The translations under genes and the position numbers were made by a program. From Pseudomonas sp. sp1636 (lineage in GTDB: Bacteria; Pseudomonadota; Gammaproteobacteria; Pseudomonadales; Pseudomonadaceae), in contig NZ_JARRAB010000027.1 in assembly GCF_030376615.1 (NCBI RefSeq), forward strand, positions 1 to 32,078: a stretch of DNA of 32,078 nucleotides, written 5' to 3'. The notes below the pieces were generated by a model. That model worked only from the letters and a program-made list of their open reading frames with translations. It was not told the origin of the DNA and ran no database searches. Of the stretch, positions 17,849 to 25,239 are shown piece by piece; position 1 is the stretch's first letter, and each line of letters opens with the position of its first letter.

Positions 17849-18671
17849 GCCCGTCAGCCTGAGCCGCCTGGCGATTTACGCCACCCTGTTGGCCGCCTGC
17901 GCGGTCTACCTGATCCCGCTGCTGATCATGCTGTTGACCAGCTTCAAGAGCCCGGAAGACATCCGCAGCGGCAACCTGCTGTCCTGGCCCGAGGTGTTCA
18001 CCGCCATCGGTTGGCTGAAGGCCTGGGACGGCGTCGGCGGCTACTTCTGGAACTCGGTGAAGATCACCATTCCGGCGGTGCTGATTTCCACCCTGCTCGG
18101 TGCGTTGAACGGTTATGTGCTGGCTATGTGGCGTTTCCGCGGTTCGCAGTTGTTCTTCGGCCTGCTGCTGTTCGGCTGCTTCCTGCCGTTCCAGGTGGTG
18201 CTGCTGCCGGCGTCCTTCACCATCGGCCAGCTCGGCCTGGCCAACACCACCGGCGGCCTGGTGCTGATCCATGTGGTCTATGGCCTGGCCTTCACCACGC
18301 TGTTCTTCCGCAACTACTACGTGAGCATCCCGGATGCCCTGGTGCGGGCGGCACGGCTGGATGGCGCGGGCTTCTTCACCATCTTCGGACGCATCCTGCT
18401 GCCCATGTCGACCCCGATCATCATGGTCTGCCTGATCTGGCAGTTCACCCAGATCTGGAACGATTTCCTGTTCGGCGTGGTGTTTGCCAGCGGCGATACC
18501 CAGCCGATCACCGTGGCCCTGAACAACCTGGTCAACACCAGCACCGGGGCCAAGGAATACAACGTCGACATGGCCGCGGCGATGATCGCCGGCCTGCCGA
18601 CCCTGGTGGTCTATGTGCTGGCCGGCAAGTACTTCCTGCGTGGGCTCACCGCCGGCGCCGTCAAAGGTTGA
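17841..18671 (+). CDS. gtsC: GtsC, glucose ABC transporter permease
   Basis: 276 aa, a MalG-type permease with six predicted membrane segments. The first is near 12-34 (LAIYATLLAACAVYLIPLLI); the EAA loop is RAARLDGAGFFTIFGRILLP. I start it at the ATG at 17841, which overlaps the gtsB end by eight bases. A longer open frame from 17784 would overlap gtsB by 65 bases and add residues not seen in the family. It is followed by a 135-bp gap with a long hairpin before gtsD. Confidence 0.93.
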   Translation: MTKPVSLSRLAIYATLLAACAVYLIPLLIMLLTSFKSPEDIRSGNLLSWPEVFTAIGWLKAWDGVGGYFWNSVKITIPAVLISTLLGALNGYVLAMWRFRGSQLFFGLLLFGCFLPFQVVLLPASFTIGQLGLANTTGGLVLIHVVYGLAFTTLFFRNYYVSIPDALVRAARLDGAGFFTIFGRILLPMSTPIIMVCLIWQFTQIWNDFLFGVVFASGDTQPITVALNNLVNTSTGAKEYNVDMAAAMIAGLPTLVVYVLAGKYFLRGLTAGAVKG

Positions 18672-18698
18672 AGCTGCTGCGCTCGGTCATGCGGCGTT

Positions 18699-18756
18699 GG
18701 AATCAGGCTCGGAGTGCTCATTTAGCGGCCTAAACTCCGCCTCCTCGCCTGATTCC
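18699..18756. repeat. Long nested hairpin between gtsC and gtsD
   Basis: GGAATCAGGC (18699-18708) pairs perfectly with GCCTGATTCC (18747-18756). Inside, CGGAGT pairs with ACTCCG and TTAG-CGGC-CTAA forms the tip. The wording resembles a stem-loop repeat found in the gaps of many Pseudomonas genomes. It may affect the relative expression of gtsD. Confidence 0.7.
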
Positions 18757-18806
18757 GCCTTGCCTGACCTTCGCTCGCGACGCTTCAACGATTTTGGAGA
18801 GATGAA

Positions 18807-19958
<1,152 letters not shown>

Positions 19959-19978
19959 GTCGCGACGCGTACTGAATC

Positions 19979-20050
19979 GTAGGAGCGGGCCATGCCCGCG
20001 AGCAAGCAAATAGGCGGCATCAAAGCTTCGCGGGCATGGCCTGCTCCTAC
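19979..20050. repeat. REP element, well-preserved copy
   Basis: GTAGGAGCGGGCCATGCCCG with CGA following (19979-20001) faces TCGCGGGCATGGCCTGCTCCTAC written in reverse (20028-20050); apart from one extra base-pair shift the arms are complementary. It is a well-known type of Pseudomonas extragenic palindrome and the same family as 8987-9067. It sits between gtsD and the porin. Confidence 0.85.
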
Positions 20051-20158
20051 GGTTATGGCTCGCTCCGCAGGCACGGGCTGGTGCAGATGGTTGGTGGTGC
20101 GCCTGGCGTGCCGCCGGGGGAGTAGCGGTCGCGCGAGGATGCGCTCAGAGCGGCAGAC

Positions 20159-20203
20159 AATAACAACAAAACGGAGCAGTTAATTAATGAAAACAACAAG
20201 AAA
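20159..20203 (+). promoter_or_regulatory. Double CA motif (Hfq/Crc-type) around the porin start
   Basis: AATAACAACAAAACGGAG (20159-20176) overlaps the ribosome-binding site, and AAAACAACAAGAAA (20190-20203) covers the first codons of the porin. Both fit the AANAANAA target of Hfq-Crc. Two motifs flanking one start suggest strong catabolite repression of translation. Confidence 0.7.
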
Positions 20204-21401
20204 CCTTACCTTGGCATTAGCCCTCGCCGGCCTGCCTTTGACTGGCCAGGCCCTGGAATTCAGCGGCTACGTCCGCAGCGGCGCCGGCAGCGCGGACGGC
20301 AATGGCAGCCAGTCGTGCTTCCAGTTGCCCGGCGCCCAATCGAAATACCGTCTGGGCAACGAGTGCGAGCAGTACTCGGAGCTGGATCTGCGCCAGGACT
20401 TGCTGACCCTGGACGACGGCTCGGTGCTCAGCGTCGAGGGCATGGCGCAGTTGTATAACGCCTACGGCCATACGCCGAAATTCACCGGCGATTACGGTTT
20501 CGCCCGGATGAACCAGATGTACGCCGAATGGAGCAAGGTGCCGGCGCTCAACGGCGGCTCGCTGTGGGCCGGGCGGCGCTTCTACAAGCGTAACGACATC
20601 CATATCAGTGACTTCTACTACTGGAACCAGAGCGCGACCGGCGCCGGTATCGAGGACTTCGAGCTGGGCGGGTTGAAATACAGCTACGCCTTCTCGCGCA
20701 AGGACAGCTATTTCCAGGAGCCCTATATCAACCGCCACGACTTCAACGTCGCCGGTTTCCAGACCAATCCGGGCGGCGAGCTGGAGTTGGGCCTGAGTTA
20801 TATCGACAAGCCTGACAGTCGGGATGCCCACAGTGGCTGGGCGCTCACCGCGCAGCACAAGCAGGCCGAGTTCCTCGGCGGCAGCAACACCCTGGCCCTG
20901 CAGTACGGCCGTGGTCCGGGCACCGGCCTGGGCTATACCGGCGACGTGAGCCTGGATCGCGACAACAAGAGCTATCGCCTGGTGGAAATCTACAACTGGC
21001 AGGCCACGCCGAACTGGGGTGGCCAGGCGCAGTTCGTCTACCAGAAGGATGTGCGTCCGGATGGCAGCGACCAGGACTGGCTGTCGGTGGGCGGGCGTAC
21101 CACCTATGCCTTTACCGAGCAGTTCAAACTGGTGGGTGAGATCGGCCACGACCAGGTCAGTGCCCCGGGCGGTACGCGCAAGCTGAACAAGTTCACCATC
21201 GCGCCCACCTGGTCGCCGTCCGGTCCGGGCTTCTGGGCGCGCCCCGAAGTGCGGCTGTACTACACCTACGCCAACTGGAACCAGGCAGCGCAACGTGCCG
21301 CCAACGAAATCGCCGCCGGCTCGGCGCTGTCCGACAGCGGTGCCTTCGGCGCCACGCGCCACGGTTCCAACTTCGGTGTGCAGGTCGAGCACTGGTGGTA
21401 A
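20187..21401 (+). CDS. LamB (maltoporin)-family outer-membrane sugar porin in the oprB position
   Basis: 404 aa with a signal peptide (about 1-22, cleavage after GQA) and a C-terminal aromatic pair (VEHWW) expected of an outer-membrane beta-barrel. The mature protein aligns by eye with E. coli LamB, not OprB: LEFSGYVRSGAG at the start (equivalents of Tyr6 and Arg8), SCFQLPGAQSKYRLGNECE with the two L1 cysteines and Arg33, QYSEL (Tyr41 equivalent), and WAGRRFYKRNDIHISDFYYW. The tryptophan that LamB contributes from its neighbour (Trp74) is not obvious here. In a gts operon this porin should carry glucose or oligosaccharides across the outer membrane. The OprB signature was looked for and not found. 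A weak hairpin with T-run follows the gene. Confidence 0.9.
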   Translation: MKTTRNLTLALALAGLPLTGQALEFSGYVRSGAGSADGNGSQSCFQLPGAQSKYRLGNECEQYSELDLRQDLLTLDDGSVLSVEGMAQLYNAYGHTPKFTGDYGFARMNQMYAEWSKVPALNGGSLWAGRRFYKRNDIHISDFYYWNQSATGAGIEDFELGGLKYSYAFSRKDSYFQEPYINRHDFNVAGFQTNPGGELELGLSYIDKPDSRDAHSGWALTAQHKQAEFLGGSNTLALQYGRGPGTGLGYTGDVSLDRDNKSYRLVEIYNWQATPNWGGQAQFVYQKDVRPDGSDQDWLSVGGRTTYAFTEQFKLVGEIGHDQVSAPGGTRKLNKFTIAPTWSPSGPGFWARPEVRLYYTYANWNQAAQRAANEIAAGSALSDSGAFGATRHGSNFGVQVEHWW

Positions 21402-21712
21402 TCAGGTAACTCTTCTGGCCCGCGTCGAGCACCGGCCCACAGTCGCCACGTTTGCATTCGAGCCGGCAGGCTGACAACCTGATTTTTTGTTTAGCACTCA
21501 ATGCCCAAGGTGAGGAGTGCTGACGCAAAGGCGAAACGATACTGTGGGTTTTATACCGCAGCGAGTGCCTGCAACCCTGCCAGGAGATGCCGCCGCGCAT
21601 CCCCTGGCTGAGTTGTTTGTGCCAGGCGCCAAGCCCGGTCTGCGCTGGGTGATGCATCATCAGCGCGAGCGGATGCTGATCGAATATTCATGCTCCAGAG
21701 CGCTTTGCTGAC
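21402..21712. other. Unassigned region after the porin
   Basis: Apart from the weak terminator, it contains a plus-strand frame (21517-21711; 64 codons) whose second half (ELFVPGAKPGLRWVMHHQRE) reads like protein, but I do not recognise it. It stops just before a MITE-like element at 21715. It may be the remnant of a gene broken by rearrangement. Confidence 0.3.
21470..21490 (+). terminator. Possible weak terminator after the porin
   Basis: CAGGCTGACAACCTG is followed by ATTTTTTG. The stem has only four clear pairs (CAGG/CCTG), so this is a tentative end for the gts-porin transcript, supported mainly by the T-run and position. Confidence 0.35.
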
Positions 21713-22011
21713 TAGGAGCCTGTCGGGCTCAACGCTGTCCTACTGCGGAAAAGCCGGACTGGGTCATTTTTCGCGCTATTTTTAACGGGCATGCCGCGAG
21801 AGACACCCCGAATCATGAAAGCCTCTCGCGGCCTACCCGTTTCCCTCATCCGGCGCTGCGCGCCACCTTCTCCCGGAGGGAGAAGGACAAAGGAGATCGT
21901 CGCTGCGCGACTTTCACGCTAAATAGAGCGACTATTCGCCTCAAAAGAGCGCAAAAACTGCCTCAAGCCAGCTTCCCCTCGCTACGGACGGTCAAGTCCG
22001 ACAGGCTCCTA
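21713..22011. mobile_element. TA-flanked MITE-like element carrying a nested 142-bp repeat
   Basis: The ends GGAGCCTGTCGG (from 21715) and, inverted, CCGACAGGCTCC (to 22009) are perfect 12-bp terminal inverted repeats, with further imperfect pairing inward (GGACGGTCAAGT side against ACTTGACC-like sequence). TA flanks both ends. Total 295 bp, of which 142 bp (21782-21923) is a separate repeat also found inverted at 24886-25027. The ends differ from those of the element at 8285, so this is a second family. Confidence 0.65.
21782..21923 (+). repeat. 142-bp repeat, copy A (inverted copy at 24886-25027)
   Basis: By eye it differs from the reverse complement of copy B at four positions. It begins TTAACGGGCATGCCGCGAG and ends CTTTCACGCTAAA. 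Two hairpins are built in: CCGCGAGAG...CTCTCGCGG and the perfect CCTTCTCCC-GGA-GGGAGAAGG. No coding capacity is seen. The near identity implies recent spread or gene conversion. Confidence 0.85.
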
Positions 22012-22446
22012 CCTGGTGGCGCAGAGGGCTACGACCTCCTCGATCGGGCGTATTGTCGGTAAAAGGGGGCGTTGTGCATCGAGAACGGTTTCGCCGCAGA
22101 GCGCTGTTGCAGCTGCAGGGTCTGACCTACATGGCGCCTGTTGCTGACGTTCCGCGCTAGCGCCAACTGCCCTGTCTGGTAGTCCCACAGCCGGCCGCTG
22201 ACTGAGGTCGGTGGGGCGGAATCCTGGGTTTCTCAGTGCATAAGTTGCTATCTATGGGGTCGATAGCTTGAGCCCGCAGCCGAGCGAGTAAGCATTGCTG
22301 GAACTGCTGGCCGGTGTTGAATGAAGCCGCGACGGCTGTTGCTCTCGGCGGCTTATACAAGCTAGCGTTGGCGCTGGTTCCTTCTGGGCGCGACTAGCCT
22401 GCCTGCCCCTTGACTGCGCACTTGCAACTTACCGATTGGGCAATAG
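22012..22446. other. Unassigned region before the glycosyltransferase gene
   Basis: About 435 bases with no recognisable gene. Short frames on both strands contain stops and look non-coding. The promoter of the glycosyltransferase presumably lies here, but I see no clear boxes and only a poor ribosome-binding site before 22447. Confidence 0.4.
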
Positions 22447-23673
22447 ATGCGGTTTCTTTTCGTTCACCAGAATTTCCCAGGGCAGTTTCGGCACGTCGCC
22501 CGTGCGTTGGCCGATGATCCTCGGCATCAGGTCATTGGCATTTGCGATGCGACGAACCTCAAGCCCACGTCGGGTTTACATCCGCGTGTATCGATTTTCG
22601 GCTACCCCTCGCCCACGCGGGCGGGGGCGGATACCCATCCCTATGTCAGGGATTACGAGGCGCACGTCCGGCGCGGACAACGGGTCGTGCGCGCAGCGAT
22701 GCGGCTCCAGGCCCATGGTTTTTCGCCGGATGTGGTGGTGGTGCATCCGGGGTGGGGAGAGGGCTTGTTCCTGCGGGAAGTGTTTCCCAATGCTCGCCAC
22801 GTTCACTACTGCGAATATTTCTATCACGCCGATGGCGGTGATGTCGGTTTCGATCCGGAGTTTCCGGTGAGTTTCGATGATCGACTGCGCGTGGTCGCGA
22901 GGAACAGCACGCAGCTACTCGGTTTGGTGCAGTGCGATGCGGGTATCTCGCCGACCTTGTGGCAGCGTGCACGTTACCCGGCGGAGTTCCAAGCGAAAAT
23001 CCGTGTGCTGCATGAAGGGGTCGACAGCAGGAGGCTGAGGCCGGATCCGCAAGCCGTGCTAGAGGCGAATAGCAGAACCTTCTGCGCCGCAGAGGAAATC
23101 GTCACATTCGTAGCCCGCAATCTTGAGCCCTACCGGGGCTTTCACAGTTTCATGCGCATGCTGCCTGCGCTGCTGGCGATGCGGCCTGCGGCGCAGGTGC
23201 TGATTGTAGGGGGCGACGATGTCAGCTACGGCAGCCGTCTGCCGGCAGGCGAAAGTTACCGGCAGAAATACAGTGCGGAGATCGATGGTCAGGTCGACTG
23301 GTCGCGGATTCATTTCCTTGGAAAACTGCCATATGACCGTTACATCAAGGTCTTGCAGGTTTCTTCGGCCCACGTCTATCTGACATGCCCGTTCGTGTTG
23401 TCCTGGTCCATGCTTGAGGCGATGGCAAGCGGTTGCCTGGTGATCGGCGCGGCGACGCCTCCGGTTCAGGAGTTGATCGTCGACGGAGAGAACGGGCTGC
23501 TGGTGGATTTTTTTGACCCGGACGGCATCGCGCAAACGGTTGCCGCAGCGCTTGCCGATCCACAACGTGTCGCCCCGTTGCGCCAACGGGCGCGAGAGCA
23601 GGTGCAGCGGCACTATGACTTGCAGAGCGTATGCTTGCCGGCTTGGATTGACTTCTTGTCTGCGGCCGAGTGA
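22447..23673 (+). CDS. Family 4 glycosyltransferase
   Basis: 408 aa with two Rossmann-like halves (GT-B fold). The N-terminus MRFLFVHQNFPGQFRHVA is characteristic of one GT4 subgroup (PF12000-type). VVVVHPGWGEGLFLREVFP and CEYFYHADGGDVGFDPEFP follow, and the C-terminal half has the donor-binding region VARNLEPYRGFHSFM and the ExxxxxxxE-type stretch SWSMLEAMASGCLVI...PVQELI. It is cytoplasmic, transferring a sugar from a nucleotide donor; the acceptor is unknown. It lies alone between two inverted 142-bp repeats, 1.6 kb before another glycosyltransferase. Given the nearby surface-protein operon, both may glycosylate that protein, but this is inference. Base composition looks lower in GC than the glucose genes. 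Confidence 0.85.
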   Translation: MRFLFVHQNFPGQFRHVARALADDPRHQVIGICDATNLKPTSGLHPRVSIFGYPSPTRAGADTHPYVRDYEAHVRRGQRVVRAAMRLQAHGFSPDVVVVHPGWGEGLFLREVFPNARHVHYCEYFYHADGGDVGFDPEFPVSFDDRLRVVARNSTQLLGLVQCDAGISPTLWQRARYPAEFQAKIRVLHEGVDSRRLRPDPQAVLEANSRTFCAAEEIVTFVARNLEPYRGFHSFMRMLPALLAMRPAAQVLIVGGDDVSYGSRLPAGESYRQKYSAEIDGQVDWSRIHFLGKLPYDRYIKVLQVSSAHVYLTCPFVLSWSMLEAMASGCLVIGAATPPVQELIVDGENGLLVDFFDPDGIAQTVAAALADPQRVAPLRQRAREQVQRHYDLQSVCLPAWIDFLSAAE

Positions 23674-24770
23674 TCGCGGCTCCGTCAGACCTGCGATTGC
23701 GCACTGGGTGGACTGCGCAGCAAAGCCAGAGGAGCATGAAGTAATCGCACCGAACGAGTCGCCACTGCCGAAGCAGGCTGAAGTGAGTTACCGCCGCGTC
23801 CTGCTCGCATGGGTGTTGGGCGAAGGGCTCGGGTATGCCGCGCGACCCCTGCGGTCCGGAGGCTAGTCGCCGGTGGGTACCGCGCGTCATTCCGAGGTGC
23901 TCGCCGCCCCGGCACAGCTGAGTTGCTTCCGTGGCCCGGTGCGTTTCGATGCCGATGTGATAAGCGTCTGTGGTTATGCGGATGGGCATGCGCTGCCTGC
24001 CTCGGTCAGCGCATGCGACGCTTTGCTCAGGCAACTGGCGTCCGCCTTGACCATCGCCGACTATGCGCCACCCTTGTCGCTGGCCGCATTCGGACATATC
24101 CCGCCGATTGCCATAGGCGATGGCTTCGTCACGCCGAACGGAGAATTATCCCCCGTTGGCAGGCGATGTGTCCCCCGTGTGGGAGGTCGCACGGTTGCCG
24201 GTGATCGCTCGGCATAGCCAAGGACTGAGGAGGAAGGAAAAGCCGGATAGCCTGGTGGCCTGTTTGGAAAATTTACCGAGTCCATTTCGGCGCCTAAAGC
24301 CCTGATGCGGCGTCGCTGATCCGCGCCATAGCCCGCTATGACTCGTACACAGCGCCTTGTCTCCGAATCCCAGGCACCCGACCTTGAGTTAACCCACTTA
24401 CCAAACAGGCCGCTAAAGCATTTTTAGGAAACGCCTGTCTGACAGAGTCGCCGGATAAGCGCAGCGTGATCCGGGGCACCGTGGCCCCGGGCTGCGTCAA
24501 GGCTTGTTCGGGCTACAAAACCGCCTGCCGCAAGATGGGTATACATAAAATGAAAATGCGCTAGCGAAAATTATCGAAGGCGTGGGGCAAGTAATGTCGA
24601 CCCGCACAGTCGCCCGTTGAAACTGCTTCTCCGCAATGCCTTGCCCGCTGCTGGGCGGCCCATTATCTTCTCTTGAGTGGAGTAAGCCTCGCCGACACAG
24701 TACAGCGCGAAGTTGGGCGCATGTTCAGATAGGGAGAGGTTGTTGGTGGCGATCATAAAGTAGCTGCGCT
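23674..24770. other. Gene-poor, possibly decayed region
   Basis: About 1.1 kb without a clear gene. One plus-strand frame (23873-24217) is described separately. A tandem pair of hairpins (24451-24474, CCGGAT...ATCCGG; 24473-24488, GGGGC...GCCCC) resembles a Pseudomonas extragenic repeat. A minus-strand frame at 24571-24756 has no known features. I see no promoter with confidence. Confidence 0.4.
23873..24217 (+). CDS. Hypothetical small protein or gene remnant
   Basis: 114 codons from a GTG at 23873. The stretch VRFDADVISVCGYADGHALP followed by SACDALLRQLASALTIADYA has a plausible protein composition and a coding-like third-base GC bias, but I do not recognise a family. There is no good ribosome-binding site. 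The final 30 codons become Arg/Gly-rich and may be out of the true frame. It could be a fragment of a gene lost when the flanking repeats arrived. Confidence 0.25.
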   Translation: MGTARHSEVLAAPAQLSCFRGPVRFDADVISVCGYADGHALPASVSACDALLRQLASALTIADYAPPLSLAAFGHIPPIAIGDGFVTPNGELSPVGRRCVPRVGGRTVAGDRSA

Positions 24771-25110
24771 AACAGACCGTTGAAGTATCTTGGCGAGACA
24801 GCCAGCGCAAGGCTAGGCCTCCCCGGCAAAACAGGAGAAAAAGCGGCTGGGGTCGCATTCGATTTTACGAGCTGTAAGTGAAAATTTTAGCGTGAAAGTC
24901 GCGCAGCGACGATATCCTTTGTCCTTCTCCCTCCGGGAGAAGGTGGCGCGTAGCGCCGGATGAGGGAAACGGGTAGGCCGCGAGAGGCTTTCATGATTCG
25001 TGGTGCCTCTCGCGGCATGCCCGTTAACGGGGCTCGCATCCGAGCCTACTGATATCGCCCCAATTTTTTCTTGAGAGGGGCAACGCAGGTGGTTGTTCAG
25101 CCGCCTGCTA
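24770..25110. mobile_element. Second copy of the mgsA-type MITE, interrupted by the 142-bp repeat
   Basis: The left end ACAGACCGTTGAAG (24772) and the right end, read inward, GCAGGCGGCTGAAC (to 25108) match the ends of the 8285-8483 element, and TA flanks both sides. Without the 142-bp insert (24886-25027) it is 195 bp, close to 199 bp. Internal similarity (GCGAGACAGCCAGCGCAAGG on the left, GCAACGCAGGTGGTTGTTCA on the right) supports common origin, though this copy has diverged. Confidence 0.65.
24886..25027 (-). repeat. 142-bp repeat, copy B (inverted relative to copy A)
   Basis: The reverse complement of 21782-21923 with about four mismatches, including both internal hairpins. The two copies face each other across 2.96 kb that contains the glycosyltransferase gene. 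Confidence 0.85.
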
Positions 25111-25239
25111 AGATCGTCTCCGCGAGCTCAGGCTGGAAGGCGCATGACGAACGATTCTCAACCGCTATGGGTATGTAAGCAAATGCGAGGCGTCCCGTTG
25201 AATATGGACGAGCCGAATGGGTAGGGCTGGCACGGCAGC
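25111..25239. other. Leader of the glycosyltransferase-TPR gene
   Basis: About 130 bases between the interrupted MITE and the next gene. It must hold the local promoter unless transcription comes from further upstream. No clear boxes are seen. Confidence 0.35.

Noticed and set aside
20187..21401. OprB carbohydrate-selective porin
   Set aside because: Gene position suggests OprB, but the residues follow LamB from the N-terminus through the L1 cysteine pair to the C-terminal aromatic pair.
21782..21923. Possible CRISPR or integron attachment unit
   Set aside because: There are only two copies, far apart and inverted, with no spacers, integrase or cas gene.
23345..24097. Minus-strand frame of 250 codons across the end of the glycosyltransferase and the gap
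   Set aside because: Half of it is the shadow of the glycosyltransferase gene and the rest is Arg/Gln-rich without features.
24439..24490. Possible riboswitch from the tandem hairpins
   Set aside because: The stems overlap, no gene start lies within 700 bp downstream, and the wording resembles ordinary extragenic repeats.
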